From assembly GCF_025766255.1 (NCBI RefSeq), contig NW_026516664.1, positions 1 to 64,000 of the forward strand: DNA of 64,000 nt. Direction: 5' to 3'. The notes beneath the pieces were generated by a model. It did no database searches. It was not told the DNA's origin and saw nothing but the letters and a program-made list of their open reading frames with translations. Shown one piece after another: positions 25,419 through 38,313 of the stretch. This DNA is from Zychaea mexicana (Eukaryota > Mucoromycota > Mucoromycetes > Mucorales > Lichtheimiaceae). The translations under genes and the position numbers were made by a program. Numbering within the stretch: position 1 is the first letter of the stretch; each line of letters opens with the position of its first letter.

Positions 25419-28400
25419 GTATACCTTCTACCAAGGAGAAAGATAACTGGGAGTGGTTGCATTACTTTTTTAAACCGATATGTAAGATCCCTTACATAAG
25501 CAACTACGTTTTGCGCAATAATTTTTGGAGGTACATACAATAAATGAAAAGTGTGCCCACGCGTGAAACATGCAGATAGATTATTTTGCAGAATTTCCGG
25601 AAAAGTACATATTATTCGCCATGAAATGAAAAGGTGCATGGCGATTCTTTAGGAGGAGCACATTTATTACTGTCGACCCCAAAAGTTAGGGCAGTAGACA
25701 GTAATCATATGTACATAATACCAATTCTCGCCCGAAATACTATACACATACAATCGATTACGACTACTTGCAGTTACTATCCCTAGCGACTCCTCTTACT
25801 CCCGTCGTCATTTTGAATACAGGGAAACTTTTAGTATGAACTAAGGATTAATATATTCCCCCAATCATCTTCCCCTTTCTCCAATAATCGTTTCTTGTTG
25901 ACAATGGTCTACAATAACATAAGCATCTCCCGATTAAAAAAAATATTCTTTTACAGTGGCTATGATGACAAGCATACTTCTACACTAGCCATGTATAATA
26001 CAGAAAAGTGTCGATAACACTATCAGTGCAAAGACACTTACATGGATTTAATATACTGTGAAACTTTATTTACCTCTTATGTTTGTCTAAAGAGAAAAGG
26101 TATTCATTGTACTCAGGTATTAACAAAGAACACTCGAGATCTTTTTTACAGCTACGATGTCATTACGATAAACTTCTCAGCGCTTTTCAATGTCCTTGCT
26201 ATTATTATCACCGTCGCTTCGGCCGACTTTGGCTCATCTTTAAGCGCTGCTACTGGTGGCAGTAACAATGAAGGTGGAGTCTTGATATTGTAAGTTTTAT
26301 TGGCTTTTAAAAATAACAAAATATCTCCACATAGTGGACACCACTTTCTTCTACTGCTATTCTTTTTCTTGGTAACAAGTTTAATTTATCGATGATTCCC
26401 TTACATTTGTTACATAGCTTACCAATACGCTCAAAAGTGGTATCCTTACCAGCAGCGACGTTATTTTTCAAGACCACTGGTGCTTCTGTCAACTCTGAAT
26501 AAGCCCTTCAACATGATGGCCATCACTAATTTACCCCTTTTTCTCCCGCTCTAAAATTGTGCTATGCCAGTTCTATTGTATCGTATCTACAGTAGTAGCA
26601 TTAATTTTCTTTTCTGCTATACTGTAGTCATCACTTTCATTCGAGAAAATATATTTAACCTCCAGCATACTATATCGTATAGAGCACTTTTGTTAAAATC
26701 TCAACATAACCTAGTATTGATGTTTTATGGATTGGTGTCATTGGTGATAATATATGTATGAAATGGATATAACTGTTTTCTTATTTTTGATTCCAGTGCC
26801 AGCATCATACATACCTTTAGATAGCGGCTTCATCGTACAAATAATTAGTATTGTCTTTTAGTTAACCAAAAAGTGTAAGTGCCGTTGTGACACCTACTGT
26901 ACTAATTTACGAATAATGGCTTGTTCAGGCCGTTTTTTTAATAAATGGAAGTATCGCTTAACTTTATTCTTAAAGATATATAGATGGATCTTGATCGAAT
27001 TAAAGATTCGAACCGACCCTTGTACTATAGTATTTGAGCTCTCACTTCTAACCGAAGGTCAGTCTTCAAGCATTACCGTTTATGATTGAAGGTTGACTTG
27101 AGAGGTCGACATCGACTCTAATGTTATTTATTGATCCACAGGTCGAATACGGTTGAGATTGACAGCATCGGGGTCCGCATTGGCATCTCTGAACTCTGCC
27201 GTGTTTAGTTTGTAGTGGACAAGGTCTTTGATAATTCGCTTTACCAGTGGATGTTAAAAGGTGCATATGTTGCCAGATTAAGATGCATGTTTTCATAGCA
27301 ACTAATTTACTGGAAAAAAAGTGTCCAAGTCATCCTCGCTACAGCGACCTAGCCAGTTCAGCGGCTTGAACACCGGTGATAATACATTTATATCCACGTA
27401 AATTATTTCAAAAGTATCATGTCAAAATGAATCAGTGCAGCTTAGATGGCTGTTCGTATACCTTTGTCATATCATCTGATCCGATATCTGAGGGGTTGAA
27501 GGACAGAATGGTACGGCGTGAAAGTATTTTCTTTTGTTTCCCTCATTTGGCGAATGAACGCTCATACACCCAATCCGGGAATTCGGATGGGCTTAAGGCA
27601 GGTCCAGGTACGATGCCGAAACTATACGATAACTTGATATGTATCATGCCTCTCTTCCTTAATTGTACAGTAATGACTTTTTACATAAACCGCATGAACG
27701 ACAGATGGACTGGAAAACAAAGAGAATATAGCAAAGAACGGCAAGAATTTGGATAAATATCTTATATTTTACATGGCAAGCGCTAGTATGGCGACCGTTT
27801 TCATGGAAACCAGTGACACCCATCGTTTATAAAAGGGAGCTGCCGGTGCTGGATGAAGATGTTATCAGAAGAGAGATGTGCGTAATGCCGAAGGATTCGC
27901 TTAGGATAGTTAAGTGAAGCCCTAAATGATGCATATTTGATGTGAAGATTAGAGATAAAGAAGGGGTATAACGAAAAAAATAAACCTGGCCTTGACGTTA
28001 TATTAAAGTTCTTAAAAAAACTCGCGACGATGGAACCTTTCTTTGAAAAATGTAATTCATTGTAACTATACTAGACACTGTACATGCTCAGAGCAAGAAG
28101 GCCCTTTTAACTTAATTGGAGACATGAAGAAAGGTATAAGCTCTCAATATGGAAATTCCTTCTTATTTACCGTTACAGAACGGAAATTTCAGCACTTGAA
28201 AAAACACAATAACCGGGCGACGTTTTAAACACGATTGTAGGACAGACGTATATTGAGACGCGACCATTCCCAATAGCATTCATCAGTATCAAAGCATTAA
28301 AAGTCTATTCTATTGTTGTTGCATTTCTTTTGTTGATGTAGCTGATATGTGATAGTAGTTTAGGTAACGAGAACTCTCTTCGCGTAAATACTTTCCTTGC

Positions 28401-29170
28401 CTCAAGAAAAAAAGGGCATGACGTATAAACATAAGCAAAAAAGCTGAAACTCTTGTTTGATAGTTTTCTCACTACACACCATATATGTGTAAGGGTCCCT
28501 TGAGTTTAACTCGAAACCTCCTTTTTTTTGGGGTTACAAAGGAAAGAAAAGGTAAAAAAAGAAGGGGGCGATACTGTTATGGAACGCGCGATGCAGCCGA
28601 TCATCGTGTTCTATGCCAATTGTCTTTATGTACCTGGTGCATACTATCGTGACGGTATTGATAGGATCATCATCGGTAGTGGATTCACGAAAAGACCTGC
28701 AGTGGGAGAAAAGTAGTCTCGACTCTTTTTTGTGGTGGGCTAAACAGCAGAAAATAGGGTTTCTATTTTCGTTCTTGGCGTATACCAGTCCTGTAACATT
28801 ATGAGTACTACGCGTAATTTCTTCCATCGTCGTAGCGGGGAAATGGAGGCGTGGGGGGGGGAGGGGTTGGGTGGGGTGTTTGGTGGGAGGGTATTATCAT
28901 TATTGTTGTTGCTGTGGCGCGCACTGACATGATGCTTGTTACTACTCATAGCTATACCTCTCTGAATACCATCGCAGCAGTAAAGGAGAGAAGAGAATAC
29001 GTGACAATATTATGCGGCTATATAGCTATAAATAAAGAATTACAAAAATGCCAGCCGCACATGCACGTACATGTTCTACATGACCAACGATTTGTAGATC
29101 GCCCAACCTAGGAAAAGAGGTTGCCGTTGATAAAGATTCATAGGGCCCGCGCGATCCTCATCACCATCAG
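25419..29170. other. Gene-poor stretch with decayed coding fragments
   Basis: No intact gene. Two minus-strand fragments look like ancient coding sequence: one near 26290-26500 with CNKC and, in another frame, WCPLCGDIL; one at 27135-27255 (RIIKDLVHYKLNTAEF). A tRNA-like relic lies near 26995-27065. The rest is AT-rich with G-rich patches at 28850-28890. Confidence 0.4.
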
Positions 29171-29190
29171 CCAATAGGAAAGTGATGTCA
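29171..29190 (+). promoter_or_regulatory. CCAAT box with adjacent CRE-like site
   Basis: CCAAT at 29171..29175 and TGATGTCA at 29183..29190 lie about 270-290 bp before the ATG of the SAPS gene. CCAAT is bound by the HAP complex and TGATGTCA differs by one base from the CREB/Atf1 site TGACGTCA. Binding is inference only. Confidence 0.35.
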
Positions 29191-29461
29191 TAACGGGGCT
29201 CACAATCAGTCTCTCTGCTCTCTGTGCTTTGGTGTAGCTTTGGCGGTTGCAAGTTCGCTCTCCTCCAACAGGCTCTCGCTGTTTTATATCCTTTTTCTCT
29301 CTCTCTCTTTCTTTCTCACTAACAAACCCCACCTACTAAACTACACACCTTTCTTTCTCTTGCCTGTTTACTAAAAAACCTACACCTCTCTCTTCACCTC
29401 CTTCTTTTTTTTTACCACTCTAACTTTTTTTCCCTTTTTCCACGTTAAAAACGAGATCATC

Positions 29462-32400
29462 ATGTTTTGGCGTTTTGGTTTCCATAATCCTTCGGCGATA
29501 GACACGCTGTTAGATCGAGAAGATATCGAGCTAGAAGATATCATGGAGGAGGAAGATCTTTTACAGGAAGCCAAGTCTCACAACCAAAAGCTGGTCGACT
29601 AGTATCCTTTTTTATATAACCATTACTATTCTTATAGATTAGCTTAACTTTTCTGTTATATCTGCTGTGCAGCTTTAGCTTTTGCGAATCCATTTCAAAC
29701 ATCACCCCATTTCGGCAACATGGACTACCATCGTTTCATGAATGGAGGATGTCGGTGGTGGTGGAACTGGAATTACGCAAACAAGAACCTTTTTTTGGGA
29801 ACTTGGATTTTTTTGTTGCCGAAGCAGCCCACACGCGGGATAATACACACAATACATTTATGTCCTGTTTCAACCCTTGACTACTATCTTTCTTTTAAAA
29901 AAACTTAGCTTCTGCAAAACAGAAAACTTGACGAAACTGTTGAACTATATTACAGCAACCGATCTTGATGAAAGCCGACGTTTCAAGTGAGTTTGGTTTG
30001 GGTTAGCTTTTTGAAGGAGAAACAGAAAAAGAGCTGTAGCATTAATGTGTTCTCTCTCTCTTCCTTGATATGCCATATGTACGATCACGGCAGGTATCCG
30101 TTCCTTGCATGCGAGATTATGGCTTGCGAAATCCCACAGATCGTCGATAGTATCGTTTTGGATAATAAGGAGATGCTCGAATCATTCTGGGCATTTTTGG
30201 ATCGTCCTGCTGCCCCGAGACGTCGAGCTGTAGTCGAAGGAGAAGAACAAAAGCAAAAACAACCCAAGACATCCGAAGCGGCTACACCACCTGCAGAATA
30301 TAAACAACAGCAGCAGGAAGAGGAAAAGCAGCAAGACGAGAGCGAGAAGGACAAAGTGAAAGAAGAAGAAAAGGATCAAGAGGAACAACACACAGAAAAC
30401 GTCGATGATGAAAACAACGACGACGAGGAAGCTGAAGAAGAACTGGGTCTAGATTCGCTCCAAGCACAATATTTCTGCAAGACCATAAGTGTGTTCTTAA
30501 CAAAGCGTACCATTGAGGTAAGATATGCGTGTTGCGCGCGTTGATCTATGCTCGAGTATAGAGTGAGAACACCAGAAAATGAGGGAAGGAGAGACTTGGG
30601 TATGCGCGTGTGTGTGTGTGTCTGTGTTGGGGGGAGGAAGGGTGGGGGACATGGGGGCGTGTGGCCCAAACGCCATAACCCTTCCACATGTGACAAGAAC
30701 CTGGATATTTTGTCGGCGATTTTATTCATCCGTTATGTCGTTGAATAGGTACTTGATTTTATCAAATCCAAACCCGAACATCTACAACAGATTTTGGCGC
30801 ATTTACAAACGTCTGCTATTATGGACCTGTTATTGACGTTGGTGCGCGTAGAAGAACTCTCAGAAGGAAAAGGCATTGTGCAGGTAAAGAGAAAAGGAAA
30901 AGGTGTATTGGAGACTGAATAAGGTGTCAATTTCCATAATATATCGATGTATGATGGCTTCTTAACTAATGATATCTGTCGTTACCGCTCATTTTCCAAT
31001 CCTAAATAGTGGCTGAGTGATAACGGGTTATTGGATAATTTGGTAGACAGACTCGATCCGTACCTGGATAGTGAAGTAAGTTAAGGAACGGTATTGGATC
31101 GTTTTTTAAGGTGTATATACGTGTATAGTGCCTAATACAAATGCCGTCCTTGTATTGTAGGAACATTCTGTTGCGCAACAATGCATTTGCGAGATCATCC
31201 GTATGTCCCAAACAAGTCTTGTGGAATCGCCTAGTATTGGATTAAACGACTTGATCATCGACCTTAAGAGGTAAAATCAAAATAGGGTTGGAAAATGGCT
31301 GTAAAACAGACTCAAACCAGGGTATAATGACGCGCATACAGAACATAAAATACTAAGCTTAGCTTAAAACCATATCACTAGTGAGCGAGTGATTCGAAAG
31401 TTGGCCAATTTCATGCTGGATGATAAGGCACCAAATTCGACTTCAACCTTGATCAACGGCGTCACAATTATTATTGATCTTATCCGACACAACAACAGGT
31501 TCGTCCCAAAGGAAACTTGCGGGGGAGTGGAAAGGATAATAAGAGAAACTTTTCCATGGATGGGATTGGTCGGGAACGCCCGGAGAAAGAAAAGCAATCC
31601 GACTGACAACATGTATAAAAACATTGTTAGTGACATGGATAATGATCCTATGCTTAATGGCGCGTACGGTTACAATGCAAATGCAATGATGCGTCAAACA
31701 TCGGTATCACTGGCTGACATGCTCAAAGTATTGGCGGATCATGTTGGCGATTTCAACAATCTGCTTATAAAGCCTCGATCAGTGGTAATTTCCAATTTAT
31801 CGCTAGTTAATTTGAGGTTATGTTGGTTACTAACTATAAGCGAATACTTTACTGTATGTTGGGCTTGGTAATAGAGTGGACCCATGCGTACAACATTAGG
31901 CGAACAAGTGCCGCTTGGATTTGAAAGGCTCAAGATTTGTGAGCTATTTGCTGAATTGTTACATTGTTCCAACATGTCCAATTTGAACTCCAACACGTTT
32001 GATGAGGAAGAAGAGGAAGAAGGACAGGAACAAGAAGTGGACCAGGAAAAGAATGACGATGCATCATCTACTAAGAACGAAGAAAGTGTTGCTGCTGCTT
32101 CTACGACTACCGCGTCTGATAGCAATGCAGTGGATGGCCAGCAAGAGACAAAGAAGGATGATGGTGATGATGGTACGCAAAAGGCTACTACTACAACTCC
32201 AGCATCCACTGCCGCCGCTACCGAAGAAGCTACTACTACTATTACTACTACTACTACTATTTCAACCAACAACACCGCCGCTACCACTACAACAACATCC
32301 AAAGAGGACGGCAACGAAGGAAAGCAAGCTGCTGGTTCGGCTGAAGAAGAAAAGAAGGATGATTTATCGATTGGCGACTATCTCAAGGTTCAATTTGTGG

Positions 32401-34193
32401 AGCATCGCGTTATGCCTACTTGCATTGTAAGTGTAAACCTTATTCTAAAAGAGCTCATTTCTTTTTTTGGCACATCATCCACTCATGAAAGCTATTGATT
32501 TTTGAATACCATCATGGCTATAGGACTTGTTCTTTACATTTCCGTGGAACAATTTCTTACATTACGTCATTTATGATATGCTTCACCAAGTATTCAATGG
32601 TCGTATGGATAAGGGATATAACTGCCATTTAGCCATTTCGGTCTTCAAGGATGGCAAACTGACGGATAAAATGGTACAAGCACAAAAGGCCAATGACGAG
32701 GAATGGTAAAGAGTATTTTCTGGTTCTATTATTTATGAAAAAAGATGGAAGGAAATGGATGATTTGGCATCAGGATTTACAAAAGGCCATGGTGCTTTGT
32801 TTATAAACATAGTGCTAAGCCAAAGGGAATGCGATTGGGTTACATGGGTCATTTGACGTTCATTGCCGATGAGATCATCAAGTTATTCGAAGGATATCCC
32901 GAAGCGATCGTCGGCATGATCAAGGATGATGTTGACATGGATGCCTGGAACGATTATTGCAATGGCGAGCTCAAGGATACCAAGGAACGAGATCGTCTTC
33001 CCCTCGCTGGCCCTAGACCCAATGATGGTATGGATGGTGCAGCCACGGATGAAGAAGAGGAGGAAGAGCCTTTGGAGGATGCTACCGCCGGTCAGGTAAG
33101 ACTTGCACTTTTTGTGTCATCTAAAAGACACTGACTTGAAAAAATTGCATACTCTTTTCTTCATAATTAGTATTCGCGGTATCTAGGCAGACATGGTCCA
33201 GATGGTGATCTAGACGATGATGAGGATGAAGAACATGAGAACTGGATCACGTAAGTGGCTAATGCAAGATAAAGTTATGATTTTCTGTTTGAAACGCATA
33301 CGAAGAACGAGATCTCGAGAATTTAAAAAAACTTACTATTGGGCTTTTTTTTTCAGCGGACGCGATGATTATGATCGAGAGTATTATGGCGGTGCATTTG
33401 GTATGGGTAACAGTGATCAACTTGCAGCGCATCACATGGCCGGTACACATGATGAACTTGAGGATGACGAGGAATATGGTAGTGACGATGATGAGGTAAT
33501 AAATCGCTCTAAATATGCTTTTGCCGCGCAGGATGGAAGGTCAAAGTCTCGTGAGTTGGTGAGCTAATTATCTATCATGCATAATACACAAATAATTTTT
33601 TTCAGGAATCCGGAAGAGTACCCCAAGATTGGTCGAGAGGATTTGCACCATTCCCACAAACTAGCATGTTGCATCGCACGCAGAGTCATGTCGACGAAGC
33701 CGATGATGCTGATGAGGATGATAATGAGGACTTGACCAAAAACAAAAGCCAACAGCAACAACAATCATCACAAGAGCAACAACAACAGCAGCAGCAATCC
33801 AAACAGGCTACTACTACTGCTACGAGACAAAACAACGATGACGACGATGAAGACGATCCATTTGGTGACTTTACTAGCAGTGACAATGACAACACGGATT
33901 GGAGCCAAGGTTTCACATCTCAGTTCGAGAGTATACATATCTCACAAGATGGTACCAAGGCCACTGGTGGTGGTGACGGTACGTCGTCGTCGCCGTCGGC
34001 TACAACAAATGCAACGCCATCGACGGGTAATACAGCAGCATCCACAACCACTAAATCATCACCAACATCTGGAAACGATCCAAAGCAAACGGTTACGCAT
34101 GACTACGTGCGAGCTGTCAAAACGAAAGAGGAGGAAGACTCAAAGCTAGCAAAAGATTACCGGTCAGAAGAAGAACAACAGGGCGAAATATAA
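29462..34193 (+). CDS. SIT4/PP6 phosphatase-associated protein (SAPS domain)
   Basis: Regulatory subunit family of PP6-type phosphatase (yeast Sap4/155/185/190). Fourteen exons: 29462..29601, 29909..29986, 30094..30517, 30749..30883, 31010..31075, 31161..31270, 31382..31498, 31595..31784, 31875..32426, 32524..32705, 32774..33095, 33171..33250, 33357..33558, 33606..34193, giving 1061 aa. It starts with the family hallmark MFWRFGFHNPSAIDTLLDR. YPFLACEIMACEIPQIVDS, GPMRTTLGEQVPLGFERL, KICELFAELLHCSNM and FFTFPWNNFLHYV follow in family order. Glu/Gln-rich (~30230-30440) and Ser/Thr-rich (~32080-32330) inserts interrupt the helical domain. The tail is acidic and Gln-rich. All splices keep frame. 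Intron 7 uses a GTTCGT donor. The 3' end of exon 13 is uncertain: GTAATA at 33496 is an alternative donor, also in phase. Confidence 0.92.
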
Positions 34194-34346
34194 CATTTCT
34201 TCCTTGTGCGGGCAACACAGTTCATACACGCCAGGCTGATAAACCATCGAACTGATTAGAACCAAGAATGCTTTACAGGATAGTACATATCAACTCTTTG
34301 CCCTTTCTTTCCCTTCCCCACACCTCACCCTTTCTATATATATACG

Positions 34347-34389
<43 letters not shown>

Positions 34390-34867
34390 CCCTCCTCTTC
34401 CTCACTATGGGTCCTCAAGTAGTTGAAAAGAAAAAAAAAGAAGCCACCAAACGGACCATATAACAAACTTTTACACGTACACATTACATATACTCTATAT
34501 ATACACACACGTATCTTTTCTTAGCTTTGTTTTCCGTAGTCTCACCACACACCCCTTTACATTTTCCATTATCGAAGCAATTTTCTATTTCTTTCTTCAT
34601 AACTATTTTTTGGACCTATTGTCACTCTGAATCTTATATTTTCAACCACACACACACCCCAGCTAACCCCTCCCCAATTTTCCTTGTAGTATCAATTATG
34701 CTTTTGTGGATTTAATGTCTTACACGACTATTTTTTCTTGTACAAAAAAAAGGCTTCTTTTGATTTCTTCTAACTGTAGTAACAAAAAAAAAGGAGGGAG
34801 AGTGTGATGGTGATGATGATAAAGACGATGATGGCTTCAGTGATGTGATGAGTTATAGTGGTATGTG

Positions 34868-34911
<44 letters not shown>

Positions 34912-34962
34912 TGTAATCTGCGCTGCTGTTGCATCATATATATTATGTAAAATGTAAGCTGT
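34194..34962. other. Convergent 3' spacer rich in simple repeats
   Basis: Between the SAPS gene (+) and the AVT1-like gene (-). Holds a (TC)n run at 34352..34385 and a (GT)n run at 34871..34904, plus T/C-rich sequence. No gene is seen. Confidence 0.6.
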
Positions 34963-37237
34963 TCATATATTATTGGGTAGAAAGCTCCAAATGGTACCGA
35001 GGACAGCCATAAATGTGGATATAAGCAAAATCAAGTTATTCAGTATGGACTCCTTCCAAGTGATAGAATCTGCAAAGAGTCGGCGGTAACAAAGCAAAGG
35101 GAATATAGCAGAAATGCCGAAACTGAACAAGGCACCCAAGAGTGACTAGAGAAATCAGTCAAGTGAGTTAGCTCCATATTCGAAAAGCTACAGTTAGCAG
35201 GTAAACCACTGCTGGTAGTAGTAGCTATTGATACGATTGGAAGAGAGGGAACAGAGGGTAAGTAAAAATCAATAATATTTACCACCACACGGTCGAAACC
35301 AGGAAAGACGGTGGCAGTATAGACAATCACAAGGCTGACAATGATCCGAATCGAGGCCGTGATGAGATGCTTTCGCCAAGCATGAAACCGAATCCAATCT
35401 TCAAACTTGGTCAATAAGGATAACTCCAAACTCAAATTGACTGGATTCAACATCAATCCGTATTTCGCAAGAGGGGTTAAAACCATCAATCCGATGCCAA
35501 ACTGGGTTACGATCTTGTAATAACCTGGAGTGTTGGCCAGGTTTTGTGTTATCTATTATGTATTATTAACAGAGGCAGGCAAAAGCGAGTGTTGGTGTAG
35601 TTATAACAAGTTAGTGGCACCTTTTACTTTCTTTACATGATAATAAACAAAAAGGAAACATTCCGAACAAACGGAGAACAAACGATTCATTATATCCAAA
35701 CAGACAGTTCATCCTCCCAAAATTGGTATTAATGAAAAAGAAGATGTGTGTATGCATCATACCTCCTGCATTGTTTCCAGGCCAAACATCAGGTAGCCTG
35801 CCACGGCCATAGTGATATAGGCACCAGCAGTGACCAGGTATGCAATGTCAACCATGCGTTCATACTGTTTTGGATCGTCCATGTCGCGGTAGATGGATGG
35901 AAACACGGCATGCCCCGAAAAGCCTGCCATCACAAGACCAAACGCAAGTGGCACGTTGTACCAATCTGAAGGAACTATTTCTGTTTCCTGGAAAACACGC
36001 ACACACACACAGAGTAACCAGTTAGACGACGGACATTGAGGGAGTAACTAGCAGAAAAAACACGTTGTCTTTCTTTACCATAGGTTCCAGCAGACTACCC
36101 GGCTGTGTCTTTTTCGAGAAACCATCAAACAGCACCGTGACCAAAAGACAGATGCATGCGAGGATACCAACCAAGCTTGTCAATGCCAACTTGCGCATAG
36201 GCAGAAACATGGTAGGCGTCAAGGCACAGAACGAAAAGATGCGGACGGTGACCAGATCAACATTGGGCCAGAACGACTGGATACCGTCGCCGAGCAACAC
36301 GACCATGGCAATGCCGATCGTCATGAGCTCGACAATAAAGAACCCGCTGACGAGCGTGCGGCCACTTTCATTGAAAGCAGCAGCACCCATGTCGCCATAG
36401 GTGGCAGCGCCACTTGAAGCATCCAAGCAGCGGACAATGATTTTGGCGGTGTAATTGGTGCCCGCAGCGCAGAAAAAAAAGATCAACGAGCCAAACAGCC
36501 AGCCGCCGCATCGAAATGCTAGAGGAAGAGCCAAGATGCCAATACCAATCAAGACGTTGACTGCGTTAAAGACGGATTGCAAGAATGTCGATTTCAAGGG
36601 AGCACCGGTGCTGCCTTGTGCTGCACCACCGGTATCTTCGTAGTGTTGCAAGATCTGCTGGGAAAGAACAGAAGCCACGGTCGTGTGGCGTGATAACGAA
36701 GGAAACAAATGATAATTGTTGCCTGCGGCAGTACGCTGTGATAAGGTTCGGTTCAAGGATGCTTCGTCAAAGATGGGAGGTCTGGGTATACAATATAATT
36801 TACATAGGGTAACCTGATTGCGTTATTATTGCTAACTTGTTGAAGCCCCACATTTCAGGGTAAGGGAAATAGAGCAATTTTGGCCTATTTTGTAAAGACT
36901 AAAAAAACAAGAAATCTTACCTTGAATACTTGGAGTCTTCGCTCATCCGGCCTCGTTCTTCTTCGTCCATGGCTCGATGTTCTGAAGACAGAGTGTCTTC
37001 GTGAATGCTTCCTGCTGGAGCATTCAGGTTCTCGGCAACGTACAAGATCGAGGCCCGGGAGTATGATCCAGCAAACGATTCCACAGCGTCGCGAAAAGAC
37101 CGCGGAGATGCATCAGAGACATAGTGATCTTGCTGGTGGTTGTGCTGGTCGCTAGATGCGGGGTAAAGTGATCCATAGTTGGGTGGCAGTCGGGAAGGAT
37201 GTGTGTTTGAAGGCACACGAATAGGTGACGAAGACAT
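34963..37237 (-). CDS. Vacuolar amino acid transporter, AVT1-like (AAAP/SLC32-36 family)
   Basis: Secondary transporter moving neutral/basic amino acids across the vacuolar membrane. Five exons on the minus strand: 37237..36921, 36781..36079, 35987..35763, 35552..35283, 35145..34963, giving 565 aa. A ~150-residue Ser/His-rich cytosolic N-tail precedes the membrane domain, as in yeast Avt1. The first helix carries SVFNAVNVLIGIGILALPLAF, and the later segments WYNVPLAFGLVMAGFSGHA and TQFGIGLMVLTPLAKYGLML are typical of the family. About eleven hydrophobic segments are visible. The last exon (SLLGALFSFGISAIFPLLCY) completes the fold. The start is the first Met after a T-rich leader. It is divergent from the bZIP gene, with ~1.1 kb between starts. 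Confidence 0.9.
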
Positions 37238-38313
37238 CTTCTTCGAATGCTGGAGTAAAAAGAAGAAGAAGAAGAAGAATAAAGAAAAAGAAAATGAGAT
37301 GGAGGGTTCCGCTTTTAAAGCCCTTTGACTACTATCGCTACGCACTTTAACCGTTTTCAAATATGCGGTGTCTGCCAATACAATGCCCGCAACAGGGAAT
37401 GAAACAAAACACACACACATATATACACTGCACAGTGTGTCCCCATTATTAAAGTTTCCATGGCAACCTAGGAAAGCATTCAGAAAGGGCAATATGGGGA
37501 AGGCTTATGTTATTTGACAGCTCTGGTTTGGTTTTTTTTTTAGGTTGCGGCGATACAAAATCGTCAATCTGTAACTCTTTTTTGTTCCCAGGCAACAGAA
37601 CGCATCATCATCATCCTACCAACGCTTTCTCCTTCCCCTTTTCTCCTTATCGGTGAAACCCATTTCTTTTTTCTTCTTGTGACACCTTTGCAAATAGGCC
37701 CCATTGAGTTTCATGTCACCACCCATCCATCATCCCATCGTCCGCTTGTCTTGTGTATTCCACCCTCCCCTACTCCGCCCTTCTGTCTTGATGCCACTCT
37801 TTGTCCAAAGCAGAGACTAAAGGTGGGGGGGAGGAGAAAGAAAGGAAGAGAGCAAAGGCAGAATGATGCCATCCCTCCAAAGACAAGGACATGATGTAAT
37901 TGCCAGGCTGTATTTAAAAAAGAAAATTAGTATTAACCAGTGTCCTGCTTGGTCTGGCATATATACTGCACGCACGCGCACATACTCTGTGTGAATGTGG
38001 AGAGATACGAGAGGGAGCGAAAAAAAAATAGTCTCCTTAGCCGAGAGAGAGGAGCACGCCTTTTTTTTTTGCCTTCTTCCTTTTCCCTTATTTCTTTCTT
38101 CCCCATTCATAATACTTGATCTGTAAATCTTTTTTCTTCTTGACTTACATAAACTTACAAACAGGTAAACCATGGCATTCATGACAAGAGGGAAAAAATA
38201 GGAGGGGGAAGTTCTTTGTGTGTGCGGAAAAGAAACAATAACCTTTTATTTTTTTTTCGGGAACCCTAAAGGCGTATACAAACAAGAGAGCTTATACATA
38301 CATAAAGGGGGAA
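37238..38313. other. Divergent promoter region (transporter / bZIP gene)
   Basis: Both flanking genes start from this 1.1-kb stretch. It contains C/T-rich and G-rich strand-asymmetric tracts, including a GGTGGGGGGGAGGAG run at ~37822, but no third gene that I can support. Confidence 0.5.

Noticed and set aside
27376..27756. 126-codon open frame on the plus strand
   Set aside because: No recognisable motif or splice context, and composition like the surrounding spacer.
29720..29908. Open frame starting at an ATG inside the 307-bp first intron of the SAPS gene
   Set aside because: No features. The exon 1 to exon 2 splice (29601/29909) restores the SAPS family sequence exactly.
36065..36812. 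Plus-strand frames opposite the AVT1-like gene
   Set aside because: Antisense shadows of a well-supported transporter exon.
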